Position numbers and translations under genes: made by a program. Under the pieces are notes generated by a model. That model saw only the letters and a list, made by a program, of their open reading frames with translations, was not told where the DNA came from and did not search any database. From a virus, in IMG/VR virus record IMGVR_UViG_3300031251_000035, positions 1 to 48,232 of that record: a stretch of DNA of 48,232 nucleotides; one strand, given 5' to 3'. Positions 40,823-47,080 of this stretch are shown piece after piece (position 1 is the first letter of the stretch; every line of letters begins with the position of its first letter).

Positions 40823-41235
40823 GCGAGGTGCTCCTCGGCGATGACTTTGAGGGCATCTAGGGCGTCGTTGAGGGCATTGGCGGCGTCTTCAACGGCCTCG
40901 CTGGCCGCGAGGACTTCGAGGCGTTCGCCGAAGCCTCGGGCGTAGCAGGCACGGGCGGACTCGGCGGCGTTTTGGAGGCGGCTGAGGGCGCTGAGGAACT
41001 GCGCGGCGGGGGAGGCGGCGAACATGGTATGGTGCTCCCAGCGGCGGAGGGCGGCGGCGTGAATTTGGGCGTCGGTGGCGGCGACGTAGGGAGTGTCCAT
41101 GCCGGACCAACTCACCCCGGCGGAGCGGAGGCCTTCGCGATACTTCCATCCAGCGAGGCGGTTGGCCTCCTTGGCCCGCTCGTCGGCGAGGAATTCGTCG
41201 AAGGTGGAGGGGAGCTTCGTGCGTTGCTCGCTCAC
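40819..41235 (-). CDS. Hypothetical helical protein, 138 aa, GTG start
   Basis: Residues 1-60 begin MSEQRTKLPSTFDEFLADER and contain a Trp/Tyr patch. The C-terminal half is a long Ala/Glu/Leu helix (about 80-138) compatible with oligomerisation. No family is recognised. The start is set by GTGA coupling. Confidence 0.65.
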   Translation of the reverse strand: MSEQRTKLPSTFDEFLADERAKEANRLAGWKYREGLRSAGVSWSGMDTPYVAATDAQIHAAALRRWEHHTMFAASPAAQFLSALSRLQNAAESARACYARGFGERLEVLAASEAVEDAANALNDALDALKVIAEEHLA

Positions 41236-41441
41236 TTTACTTCCTCTAAATCCTCTTTAGGGATGGTGAAGAAGGGGTATGCTCCGGTTGGGTCAAGAGT
41301 CACGGAGCGATGCTCTATGCCGGTCATACGAGAGTCGTCGTTGGCACAACCGTAGTCGTAGCCGTTACAAGAGTAAGCAAGGGTTCCCACCTCCACCTTA
41401 CTCGCGGCACGGTCTGCGCGGAGAATGCGGAATGTGCTCAC
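41232..41441 (-). CDS. Small conserved-looking phage protein, 69 aa, GTG start
   Basis: It begins MSTFRILRADRAASKVEVG and contains the distinctive patch SCNGYDYGCANDDSRMTG, then PFFTIPKEDLEEV. The high density of Asp, Tyr, Cys and Asn suggests a specific binding surface. The pattern resembles small orphan proteins found in many phages (recollection, not a search). GTGA coupling occurs on both sides. Confidence 0.65.
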   Translation of the reverse strand: MSTFRILRADRAASKVEVGTLAYSCNGYDYGCANDDSRMTGIEHRSVTLDPTGAYPFFTIPKEDLEEVK

Positions 41442-41701
41442 TTCGCCCTCACGAGGATGGATTGGGCAGGGAGGAGGGTGACATCGAGGGGACCGGTGGG
41501 AGAGGGGGTGCCAGAGGCCGGGGTAGTGAGGGTCACGCGGGAAGTGAAGAGGGCCAACGCCGCGAGGGCGGATTTCTCCGAGGCCAGGAGGGCGTTGAGG
41601 TCGGCGCGTGAGACGACAACAGGATCGCCGGGGAGGGAAGAGTTAGGAGTGCCCGTTGCGGCGGTGAGGCGGGTATGGAAGTCATCGGGGGGAGAGGTCA
41701 T
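41438..41701 (-). CDS. Hypothetical protein, 87 aa
   Basis: The N-terminus is Pro/Thr/Ser-rich and flexible. A helix (about residues 30-52, SRADLNALLASEKSALAALA) and a Val/Leu-rich strand end follow. It overlaps the downstream gene by four bases. A 12-codon open frame (41698-41736) upstream bridges it to the 41733-41912 gene with ATGA at both ends and may simply relay ribosomes. Function is unknown. Confidence 0.6.
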   Translation of the reverse strand: MTSPPDDFHTRLTAATGTPNSSLPGDPVVVSRADLNALLASEKSALAALALFTSRVTLTTPASGTPSPTGPLDVTLLPAQSILVRAK

Positions 41702-41732
41702 GGGCGGTCCTTTCGGGGTTCGGTGGGGAGGG

Positions 41733-41912
41733 TCATAGCCTGTTCCTTTCGCGGATCAGCGCCCGTTCGATTGCCTCGCAGGTGACGGCCGGAAGCCATT
41801 CCTCTCGGTTGAGCCCGATACGGAGGTTCACCCCCTCGTGGGGCTTTCGCTTGAGGGCGCTCCAAATCCCAATGGCGTGGGCGAGCGCGGCTTTGTCGTC
41901 GGCCCGGCTCAT
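41733..41912 (-). CDS. Small hypothetical protein, 59 aa
   Basis: The ATG at 41912 overlaps the upstream stop. The product begins MSRADDKAALAHAIGIWSAL, has an amphipathic helical pattern, and ends in a basic helix (AIERALIRERNRL). It is just under 60 residues and easily missed. The coupling and unbroken operon order support it. No family is recognised. Confidence 0.65.
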   Translation of the reverse strand: MSRADDKAALAHAIGIWSALKRKPHEGVNLRIGLNREEWLPAVTCEAIERALIRERNRL

Positions 41913-42286
41913 GGTTCCCCCACCCCCTGATCAAGGGCGGCGCGAACAATGTCTTTCGCGAAATCTACGGCAGCGCGCGGACTTCCTTGATAAATCGCTC
42001 CGAAGAACTCCGGGTTCGCGCAAATGCCCTGTAGCGCTGCGCGGAAGATCGCAGCGAGTCCCTCGTAGTTGTGCCAATCGCTCGGCAGGGGTGTGGGCTC
42101 GCTCACATCGTCTCTCCCTGGGTGTTGCTTTCGGTCGGATCGATGGTGGCGCTCGCGCTGCAACTCGTCATGTTCGAACATCGGACAGTCGTTGCGGCAG
42201 ATTTCGAGCTGCGCGCTGCGTTCTCTCAACGCCCCTTCCAGCACTAGGACCCTAGCTCGGAGGGAGGTGAGTTCGTCGGCGCTCAT
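41909..42286 (-). CDS. Hypothetical protein with N-terminal coiled coil, 125 aa
   Basis: Residues 1-30 (MSADELTSLRARVLVLEGAL) form a coiled-coil-like helix. There follow a Cys/His-containing segment (ICRNDCPMFEHDEL), an Arg/His-rich linker, and a compact helical C-terminal half (about 67-122). The mosaic look, with a linker between two unrelated halves, is typical of exchangeable early genes of alphaproteobacterial phages and prophages. Function is unknown. Confidence 0.6.
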   Translation of the reverse strand: MSADELTSLRARVLVLEGALRERSAQLEICRNDCPMFEHDELQRERHHRSDRKQHPGRDDVSEPTPLPSDWHNYEGLAAIFRAALQGICANPEFFGAIYQGSPRAAVDFAKDIVRAALDQGVGEP

Positions 42287-42477
42287 GGCTGTTTTCCCCC
42301 GCGAAGGCCACGAGCCCCGGCGCTATACGGGCACTCCCAATCGCAATCCTCGGTGCCAGCGAGAGAGCACATGCGGTAGTCGAACTTGCCATTGATCCAC
42401 GCGCCGCACTCAAAGCCGTCTTCCAACTCATCATCGAAGTCGTCGTCGTCGAAATCGGGTTCGTAATCGGCGATCAC
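42283..42477 (-). CDS. Acidic Cys-rich small protein, 64 aa, GTG start
   Basis: An Asp/Glu-rich N-terminus (EPDFDDDDFDDELEDGF) is followed by four Cys in ECG, MCS, EDCDWECPY. These could bind a metal. It is coupled on both sides. Similar small acidic Cys proteins recur in phage early regions. Function is unknown. Confidence 0.65.
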   Translation of the reverse strand: MIADYEPDFDDDDFDDELEDGFECGAWINGKFDYRMCSLAGTEDCDWECPYSAGARGLRGGKQP

Positions 42478-43259
42478 GTCTTCTCTCCCTTTTGAGCTAG
42501 GCGCGCGACGGCTTCGTGTGCGGCCATGGCGTGTTCCCGGCTTTCAAAGCCGATCACCACACGATGGCCACTCAGGTGCGGCTCGCTCATCACGTAGGCG
42601 CGACGCGCTAGGGTCCTCTCCACTTCCGAATTGGTCGCCTGGGGCGGGGAGGAAGAAGGGGGTTCATCACCCGCAAGATTGCCTGCACGACCTTCGCTCG
42701 GACTGCTGGTGCTGCTCTCCGATGGAAGGCGCGCCCAATGGCTGATGATTGTGTCGCTGATGTCGGCGTAATCGCGGATCACTTCGACGGTTCGCCCATC
42801 AGCCCTTTCCGCGTCCACAATCACATGGGCACCAGACCCAGAGGCGACGCGCTCCGTGCGCAGCGTCAAGCCGGTCCATCGACTGTTCTGCAAGGCCAAC
42901 TCCCGCAGATAGCTGTCGCAGTGCGGTGAGCACGGATAAGCAAGCTGTTGAACGCGAGCACGAAGGCATTCCAACTCGTGCCGCTCTCCAGCGGAGAGGG
43001 GAACATCAGTCGCGCCGTCAGGCGCTGCCTGCACTCTTCCACCGGATGAACCCTGTCCTTCAACTGCGGGAGAGGGAGCGGAGAGGGCTAGGATGGCGTC
43101 GGCTTTGGCGAGGGATGCCTTGTCCGTAAAGTTGTCGGGGTCGTAGCCGCCGTGCGGATGATGGCGCTTCACGTGCTCCAGATAGCTGTCGAGGACCTGC
43201 CACGACGGCGGATCAATGATCCTCGCAATAGCCTCGCGCATTTCAGGTGTCTGGCTCAT
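42474..43259 (-). CDS. Mosaic hypothetical protein, 261 aa
   Basis: The start at 43259 (MSQTPEMREAIARIIDPPSW) overlaps the upstream 24-residue peptide as ATGA. The opening is a frequent N-terminus of accessory proteins in alphaproteobacterial phages and prophages. A Cys/His segment (YPCSPHCDSYL, about 132-142) and a Ser/Pro-rich linker (about 195-225) separate three short folded parts. This suggests fusion or shuffling of small modules. No enzymatic motif is visible. Codon usage looks less GC-biased than in the late genes. Confidence 0.6.
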   Translation of the reverse strand: MSQTPEMREAIARIIDPPSWQVLDSYLEHVKRHHPHGGYDPDNFTDKASLAKADAILALSAPSPAVEGQGSSGGRVQAAPDGATDVPLSAGERHELECLRARVQQLAYPCSPHCDSYLRELALQNSRWTGLTLRTERVASGSGAHVIVDAERADGRTVEVIRDYADISDTIISHWARLPSESSTSSPSEGRAGNLAGDEPPSSSPPQATNSEVERTLARRAYVMSEPHLSGHRVVIGFESREHAMAAHEAVARLAQKGEKT

Positions 43260-43330
43260 CGATCGAGCCTCCAGAAAATGAAAAGGACCAGCAGCACCAA
43301 GCAGATCGGTATGAGAAGGTCGGCGCTCAC
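43256..43330 (-). CDS. Single-span membrane microprotein, 24 aa
   Basis: The GTG at 43330 overlaps the upstream stop (GTGA), and its own stop overlaps the next start (ATGA). The whole peptide is one hydrophobic helix, MSADLLIPICLVLLVLFIFW plus a basic end. Membrane insertion is almost certain if it is made. Function is unknown. The double coupling is the main evidence for translation. Confidence 0.6.
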   Translation of the reverse strand: MSADLLIPICLVLLVLFIFWRLDR

Positions 43331-43713
43331 TTCGTATCTCCAGTAGATTGGGAGAGGGCGGCTCGGGCAATCCCGGCCATCTGTGAGGGGCCAATCGCAC
43401 GGAAGGGCGGCGCGCGGTCCTCGGTGCCGTTGCTGATGGTCCGCAGCGCCCCTCTCAGCCTCTCGTTCTCAGCCCTTAAGGAGAGGGTGAGGGCTTCGGC
43501 GGCTACTAGCGCCTCAGTGCGGCGCTCAAGATTGGCGCTCAACAGGTTGCGCATGATCTCGGACGCCTTGAGTTCCCCGTCCTTGGAGGTGAGGAGGTCA
43601 GCGGCTCGCTTCAACAACCTTGGCCCCTCGGGGGTGTCATCCACTCCCCACGGATAGGTCCGCAGCTCCTCAACCAGTTTGGCTTGGTCAGTCATGGGTG
43701 GGGAAGAGGGCAT
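43327..43713 (-). CDS. Hypothetical coiled-coil protein, 128 aa
   Basis: The TAATG junction supports the start at 43713. A second ATG at 43695 (MTDQAKLVEELR) is also plausible but has no ribosome-binding site. The protein is helical, with a long coiled coil at about residues 45-95 (LERRTEALVAAEALTLSLRA). This type of LVEELR... AADLL... ALxxEN protein is common in alphaproteobacterial phages (recollection). Function is unknown. Confidence 0.65.
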   Translation of the reverse strand: MPSSPPMTDQAKLVEELRTYPWGVDDTPEGPRLLKRAADLLTSKDGELKASEIMRNLLSANLERRTEALVAAEALTLSLRAENERLRGALRTISNGTEDRAPPFRAIGPSQMAGIARAALSQSTGDTK

Positions 43714-43976
43714 TACAGGTCGTCCAAGGAGATTTCGCCGATGGGGGTGTCGGCCTTGACGGCTTCGGCGGGGGTGAGCGAGGGGGCCTTGGCGCGGGTA
43801 CCCTTAGGCTTGAGGCTCGCGGCGGCTTCCTCGGCTGCGAAGGCGTTGCGGCGGCGGCGGAGTTCGAGGATGAGGGCCATGATGTCGGAGTCGGAGAGGG
43901 TGAGGGGGTCGGCTTCGAACAACGCGGTGAGGGCGGAGGGGTCGGCGGTGAGGAGGGGGCTGGTGGTCACGTTCAC
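43713..43976 (-). CDS. Hypothetical protein with C-terminal ISLDDL tail, 87 aa, GTG start
   Basis: A helical middle (LSDSDIMALILELRRRRNAF) and a Lys/Ala/Pro linker lead to the C-terminus PIGEISLDDL. The 47081-47506 protein ends in PITDISLDDL, and the two genes are also similar at the DNA level over that end. The tail looks like a short interaction motif. The GTG at 43976 overlaps the upstream stop. Confidence 0.65.
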   Translation of the reverse strand: MNVTTSPLLTADPSALTALFEADPLTLSDSDIMALILELRRRRNAFAAEEAAASLKPKGTRAKAPSLTPAEAVKADTPIGEISLDDL

Positions 43977-44128
43977 GTTCCTTGGATGATGACGATAGGT
44001 TTTCCCTCATCAACACGATCTTCGACATATTGGGGTTCAGAATACTGGCAGTCGCCCTCACTCCGCATGAACACCTCAGCATTTTGGGGCATGTCAGAGA
44101 GGGAGAGGATGAGGTCGAAGACGGTCAT
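43973..44128 (-). CDS. Small hypothetical protein, 51 aa
   Basis: The ATG at 44128 overlaps the zinc-ribbon stop (ATGA). The product begins MTVFDLILSLSDMPQNAEVF, a pattern seen in small conserved phage and bacterial proteins with a helix followed by strands, and ends in KPIVIIQGT. Function is unknown. It is below common length cutoffs but coupled at both ends. Confidence 0.65.
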   Translation of the reverse strand: MTVFDLILSLSDMPQNAEVFMRSEGDCQYSEPQYVEDRVDEGKPIVIIQGT

Positions 44129-44241
44129 TGGGCGGCCTTGAGTGGGGGGTTTAGCTCAACCAGCGGGCCGCAGCGGCGGCACTTGCGCACGCCCATGACG
44201 CGGGTGATGGGGCGGTGGGAGCATTTGGGGCAGGAGGCCAT
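44125..44241 (-). CDS. C4 zinc-ribbon microprotein, 38 aa
   Basis: It begins MASCPKCSHRPITRVMG and continues to KCRRCGP, giving two CxxC knuckles (Cys 4, 7, 21 and 24), a minimal zinc ribbon. It could bind nucleic acid or a protein partner. AT the start, gcctcc/GGAG-type context is weak, but the stop is coupled to the next gene. It is the first gene after the 44242-44432 control region. Confidence 0.65.
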   Translation of the reverse strand: MASCPKCSHRPITRVMGVRKCRRCGPLVELNPPLKAAQ

Positions 44242-44432
44242 GGGGCGGGTAGCTCCGATTGGGGGAAGGTGTGAGGGAGAAGGGACTTCGTCCGTGGGAG
44301 TTCCACGTCCCTTCTCCCCGCGACCTTTCTACAGGAAGAATTACTGTAGATAAGAATTGCATATGCAATTCTTATGCGCCCGCTCCTCTGGAACTGAGGG
44401 ACACGAGGTTACAGACGCACAGGGCGGACGGG
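44242..44432. promoter_or_regulatory. Control region with three inverted repeats
   Basis: Three symmetric elements lie in 101 bases: 12-bp arms gggagaagggac (44275-44286) and gtcccttctccc (44307-44318), 7-bp arms tctacag (44328-44334) and ctgtaga (44344-44350), and a 26-bp perfect palindrome (44350-44375). The central part is AT-rich. It separates the 44433 gene from the next leftward group of small genes and is a good place for a terminator/promoter boundary or a repressor-binding cluster. Confidence 0.6.
44350..44375. promoter_or_regulatory. 26-bp perfect palindrome (operator candidate)
   Basis: The sequence ataagaattgcat followed by its exact reverse complement forms an uninterrupted 26-bp palindrome centred between 44362 and 44363. 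No loop separates the arms, so a protein-dimer binding site is more likely than an RNA hairpin. No second copy was noticed elsewhere in the window. Confidence 0.6.
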
Positions 44433-44894
44433 TTACGCCTCGGGAGTTTCCTTGGCTGAGGGAGGAGCCGGGATGGCAGCGGCTTTGGCGAGGTCGAGGT
44501 CGGCGAAGGAAACGGTGCCGAGGCCCATGGCGGCCTTGAGTTCGGCCTTCATCTTGTTGGCGTTAGCGGCGGAGACGCGTCCGATGATGGACTTCTCGGT
44601 GGCGAGGATGGCGTCGTGTTGGGCGGAAGGGACGGGGCCAACGATCCAGCCCCAGGTTTCGGAGGAGTCGAAGTCAACGGGAACGTCCTCGTAGCCGATG
44701 GCCACGACCTTGGCCACGGTCATGCCGTGGCGGGTGGAGGTGGTGACGATAACGAGGTCACCGGACTTGACCGTGGGGTCGAGGCATTTGAAGAACTTGG
44801 AGGGATTGTTGTTGCGGTCGTTGGTGGGGTCGTATTCCACACGCGCGGGGCGGATGGAGTCTTCGACGAGCATGACGGAGGCGGAGAGGTTCAT
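44433..44894 (-). CDS. Hypothetical early protein, 153 aa
   Basis: The first ~85 residues look like a beta-barrel or OB-like domain (VKSGDLVIVTTSTRHGMTVA, then VVAIGYEDVPVDF, then WGWIVGPV). A helical region (about 95-135) and an Ala/Pro-rich tail follow. Similar proteins with a GDxVVV-type core occur in early regions of several podophages (recollection) with no assigned function. The leader CCAGGACCCA before the ATG resembles that of the 46355-46927 gene. Confidence 0.65.
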   Translation of the reverse strand: MNLSASVMLVEDSIRPARVEYDPTNDRNNNPSKFFKCLDPTVKSGDLVIVTTSTRHGMTVAKVVAIGYEDVPVDFDSSETWGWIVGPVPSAQHDAILATEKSIIGRVSAANANKMKAELKAAMGLGTVSFADLDLAKAAAIPAPPSAKETPEA

Positions 44895-44927
44895 GAGGAG
44901 TGGGTCCTGGTGGGGTTGGAATGGTGA

Positions 44928-44993
44928 GAGAGTTTTGCGTTTGCTTGATTTCTTCGCCGTGATGCGCCCTTGAGATTAAGGCGCAAAACTCTC
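44928..44993. promoter_or_regulatory. Widely spaced 12-bp inverted repeat
   Basis: gagagttttgcg (44928-44939) and cgcaaaactctc (44982-44993) are exact reverse complements separated by 42 bases. The right arm overlaps the stop of the HTH gene and the left arm lies in the leader of the next gene. It could be a pair of operator half-sites for the adjacent HTH protein or a long-loop RNA structure. No T run suggests a terminator. Confidence 0.45.
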
Positions 44994-45243
44994 ACTTCTC
45001 GCTCGCTGCTCCCTTGGGCTCGGCTGGGGTCACGGTCTGCGAAGGGGAAGGATTGACTTCGTTGGCCTTCATCCAAGCGTGGACGGAGGTGCGGGAGTAG
45101 CGGACGGCTCCTCCCGCTTTGATGTAGGGGGGGCCTTTGGAGCGGGAGCGCCAAGTCATGAGGGTGGCGGGTGCGATGCCGATGAGGACCGCGCACTCTT
45201 CCTCATTGAGGTAGTGGGGGAGGGAGGCTGCGGGGTCGGTCAT
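44992..45243 (-). CDS. Excisionase/MerR-like helix-turn-helix protein, 83 aa
   Basis: Residues about 11-58 are an HTH_17-type winged helix (YLNEEECAVLIGIAPATLMT, then WRSRSKGPPYIKAGGAVRYS and VHAWM). This is the fold of phage excisionases and small repressors. No integrase is present, so a transcriptional regulator is more likely. The start at 45243 is set by GGAG just upstream. A promoter with a palindrome in its spacer lies directly upstream (45272-45300), suggesting autoregulation. Confidence 0.8.
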   Translation of the reverse strand: MTDPAASLPHYLNEEECAVLIGIAPATLMTWRSRSKGPPYIKAGGAVRYSRTSVHAWMKANEVNPSPSQTVTPAEPKGAASEK

Positions 45244-45271
45244 GAGGAGCCTTGGCGGGGACTGATGCTGC

Positions 45272-45300
45272 AAGATGGCACAAGGTTTTGTGCCTGTCAA
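45272..45300 (-). promoter_or_regulatory. Promoter with overlapping palindromic operator
   Basis: On the minus strand a perfect TTGACA (complement of 45295-45300) and CATCTT (complement of 45272-45277) are separated by 17 bases. The spacer is occupied by ggcacaa (45277-45283) and ttgtgcc (45288-45294), a 7-bp inverted repeat around four bases. A regulator bound there would block RNA polymerase. The HTH gene starts 29 bases downstream. The -10 box is weak. Confidence 0.55.
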
Positions 45301-45310
45301 GCCCCTAAAT

Positions 45311-45517
45311 CTAGGGCTCGGTCGGCCCTGGGGCACTAGGGCTGGCAGGCCTGACGCCCGCCCCCGCCCGTCGCAGCAGGCTCTCACACCCCGCCTGGAC
45401 GAGGGCGCGGATGATCTCATTGACCCTTCCGGGGAACATCGCGGTCAGCAACTCCACATCCTCGCTGCGCAAGCGTCCGGTCCATTTGGTGGTGGAGATG
45501 GGGAGGCGGGGGGGCAT
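45311..45517 (-). CDS. Probable ribbon-helix-helix regulator, 68 aa
   Basis: Residues about 12-50 fit a CopG/Arc-type pattern: a strand (TGRLRSEDVE) followed by two helices (LLTAMFPGRVNEIIRALVQA). A Pro-rich tail follows. Such proteins bind DNA as dimers. It is directly upstream of the HTH promoter and may act there. Identification is by pattern only. Confidence 0.6.
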   Translation of the reverse strand: MPPRLPISTTKWTGRLRSEDVELLTAMFPGRVNEIIRALVQAGCESLLRRAGAGVRPASPSAPGPTEP

Positions 45518-45521
45518 GGGC

Positions 45522-45794
45522 TCAGCCCTCAGAGGACGGGATTGAGGGATTTATAATCCATAGTGTGCCGCGTGGGTCTTGGGGGCTGGTGCGGATTTCG
45601 AGGTGGGCGAGGGAGGGGTCGTTGAGCCTGCGGCGGGCGGCGTAGAGGAGGGACTTGACGCGGGCGGGGTCGCCTCGGAGGCGGAGCCAGATGCCGAGGG
45701 GTTGGCCGAGGGCGGCGTACCAGAGGGCGTCGAGGGGGATTGGGCCGTTGGGGGGGATGGTGAGGTCCCCGAGCGTGAGGTCGGGTTCGCTCAC
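45522..45794 (-). CDS. Hypothetical protein, 90 aa, GTG start
   Basis: The pattern includes IPLDALWYAALGQPLGIWLR, then VKSLLYAARRRLNDPSLAHL, then an LEIRTSPQDPRGTLWII strand. A small DNA-binding or regulatory fold is possible, and similar short proteins occur near HTH genes in proteobacterial phages. No firm family. GTGA couples it to the upstream membrane peptide. Confidence 0.6.
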   Translation of the reverse strand: MSEPDLTLGDLTIPPNGPIPLDALWYAALGQPLGIWLRLRGDPARVKSLLYAARRRLNDPSLAHLEIRTSPQDPRGTLWIINPSIPSSEG

Positions 45795-45913
45795 GCGTTG
45801 AGCCTGCGGAGGATGCGCTGACGCTGATCGGCCTTGCGGTCCGCGTAGCGCCCGGTGAGGACTAGGGAAGCCCAGAAGGCTAGGTTGCCGAGGAAGGCGA
45901 TGGCGGCGGTCAT
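45791..45913 (-). CDS. Small membrane protein, 40 aa
   Basis: The ATG at 45913 overlaps the upstream stop (ATGA). Residues about 2-22 (TAAIAFLGNLAFWASLVLTG) form one transmembrane helix, followed by a strongly basic tail (RYADRKADQRQRILRRL), giving an N-out or hairpin topology with a cytoplasmic basic end. Function is unknown. Confidence 0.6.
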   Translation of the reverse strand: MTAAIAFLGNLAFWASLVLTGRYADRKADQRQRILRRLNA

Positions 45914-46095
45914 GCAGCGAGCCTCAGGGCGGGCCAGCGGGGCTGGCGCTGGGCCAACTCCGCCAACAGCAGCGCGAGGGAGTCCGCGACGATGAATTCG
46001 CCCTGGTGGAGCACGCTGAATTGCTCGCACTCCCCGTCCCACTCCGCGAAGCGGATGAACTCGCACTCGTATTGGCGTTCGATGAGGTCTCGCAT
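45910..46095 (-). CDS. Small hypothetical protein, 61 aa
   Basis: A strong GGGAGG ribosome-binding site precedes the ATG at 46095. The product begins MRDLIERQYECEFIRFAEWD with several aromatic and acidic residues, then a hydrophobic helix (VADSLALLLAELAQRQ). It is the first gene after the hairpin region 46149-46312. No family is recognised. Confidence 0.65.
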   Translation of the reverse strand: MRDLIERQYECEFIRFAEWDGECEQFSVLHQGEFIVADSLALLLAELAQRQPRWPALRLAA

Positions 46096-46148
46096 GGTGG
46101 CCTCCCTTGGGCCGGTGAGGGGAATGAGGTCCCCCTACTAAACGGCAA

Positions 46149-46176
46149 CAGCCCCCAGGGGTGAGCCTGGGGGCTG
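46149..46176. terminator. GC-rich hairpin, possible terminator
   Basis: The 11-bp arms cagcccccagg and cctgggggctg surround a six-base loop. On the minus strand it is followed by TTGCCGTTTAG, a poor T tract, so termination may be inefficient. It lies between the 46355-46927 gene and the 46095 start. Confidence 0.45.
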
Positions 46177-46253
46177 AGGACGACGGACACTGAGCGGATG
46201 GCTAGGGGGTGCAGGGGTGCTTGTGGCCCTCCCTCGTGGTCCGGTGTGGGGGT

Positions 46254-46312
46254 GGCTTCGCCAAGGCAATCGGTAGGTCCGGGGGTGGGTTGACCGTTGC
46301 CTTGGCGAAGCC
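46254..46312. other. Large near-perfect hairpin
   Basis: The 16-bp arms ggcttcgccaaggcaa (46254-46269) and ttgccttggcgaagcc (46297-46312) pair perfectly. After a single-base bulge another four pairs (cggt/accg) extend the stem, leaving an 18-base G-rich loop. It starts about 40 bases after the stop of the 46355-46927 gene. Without a T tract it may be an mRNA 3' stabiliser, an RNase III site, a small RNA or a DNA structure. Confidence 0.6.
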
Positions 46313-46354
46313 CGGAGGGGGAGAGTTGGGCTCGTCCCTCCGTTTGGGGTGCGC

Positions 46355-46927
46355 CTACTCGGCGGCGACAGGGGCCTCCACTTCGGTGGTTTCGGTGAGG
46401 CCCGCGAACAGATCGTCCTCCGGCTGGGTGTCCATGTCGGCGATCTGGGCCTGGGCCTGGGCGGTGAAGTGCTCGCCGTCGCGGGCGATGAGGGCGTCCA
46501 GGAGTTCGTTGAACTTGCTCACGCCATCGGCGTTCTTCACCTTCATCAGCGCGCCGGGCTTGTGACCGGCGGCCACGAGCTTGCGCTTGAGTTCGATGGT
46601 CGCGAGGGTGCGGGCCAGCGCGGCGACTACGTCGGTTCCGCCGGTGCCCTTGCCGCCCCGATTGGACTCGCCGAGGACGTAGCCCTCGTACTTGGCCGCG
46701 AACTTGGCCGCGTGGTCCCAGGTTTTGGTGGAGCCCTTCTTAGCGGCTTCGGCCCGGCGGATGTCGCCGGAGTAGGCGTTGCCGATGACGCTGGCGAGGT
46801 TGGAGTTCAGCCAAGCGGCTTCGCCAGCGGTGAGGGCGTGGCCCTCGGAGTAGGGCATGGGGACCTGGAATTCCAGCCCCGCGAAGGTGCGGGTGGCGGT
46901 GGGGACGGAGGGATCGACGGCGGGCAT
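46355..46927 (-). CDS. Conserved-type early phage protein, 190 aa
   Basis: Residues 20-60 show VPMPYSEGHALTAGEAAWLN, a pattern (LTxxEAxxLNxxLA) found in a common phage early protein of unknown function. Helices and a Gly/Arg-rich loop (GESNRGGKGTGG) follow. The C-terminus is acidic (MDTQPEDDLFAGL then a TE-rich tail), reminiscent of SSB-like acidic tails. It has its own good promoter candidate (46981-47010) and flanking hairpins, suggesting abundant separate expression. Confidence 0.7.
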   Translation of the reverse strand: MPAVDPSVPTATRTFAGLEFQVPMPYSEGHALTAGEAAWLNSNLASVIGNAYSGDIRRAEAAKKGSTKTWDHAAKFAAKYEGYVLGESNRGGKGTGGTDVVAALARTLATIELKRKLVAAGHKPGALMKVKNADGVSKFNELLDALIARDGEHFTAQAQAQIADMDTQPEDDLFAGLTETTEVEAPVAAE

Positions 46928-46980
46928 TGGTGGGTCCTGGGCTTGGGGCGCTGTGCGCCGGGGTTGGAAGTGACGCTCAC

Positions 46981-47010
46981 ACTCTAGTCACGCGCGAGGG
47001 AGGATGTCAA
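46981..47010 (-). promoter_or_regulatory. Candidate sigma70-type promoter, leftward
   Basis: On the minus strand a perfect TTGACA (complement of 47005-47010) is followed after 18 bases by TAGAGT (complement of 46981-46986, 4/6). It lies about 55 bases upstream of the 46927 start. It shares the 11-mer tgtcaaggggg with the candidate at 1175-1202. Confidence 0.5.
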
Positions 47011-47080
47011 GGGGGAAGGTGATGTGGGTGAGAGGAAAACCGGAGAGAGGTGAGGGCTGTACGGTGCGGGGTGTGCGTGT

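Noticed and set aside
41698-41736. 12-codon frame between the 41733 and 41438 genes
   Set aside because: It has ATGA junctions on both sides but is very short and has no hydrophobic or other recognisable feature. It is probably only a ribosome relay.
44992-45243. Excisionase as part of a lysogeny module
   Set aside because: The HTH fold fits excisionases, but no integrase, attachment site or CI-type repressor was found. A transcription regulator is the safer call.
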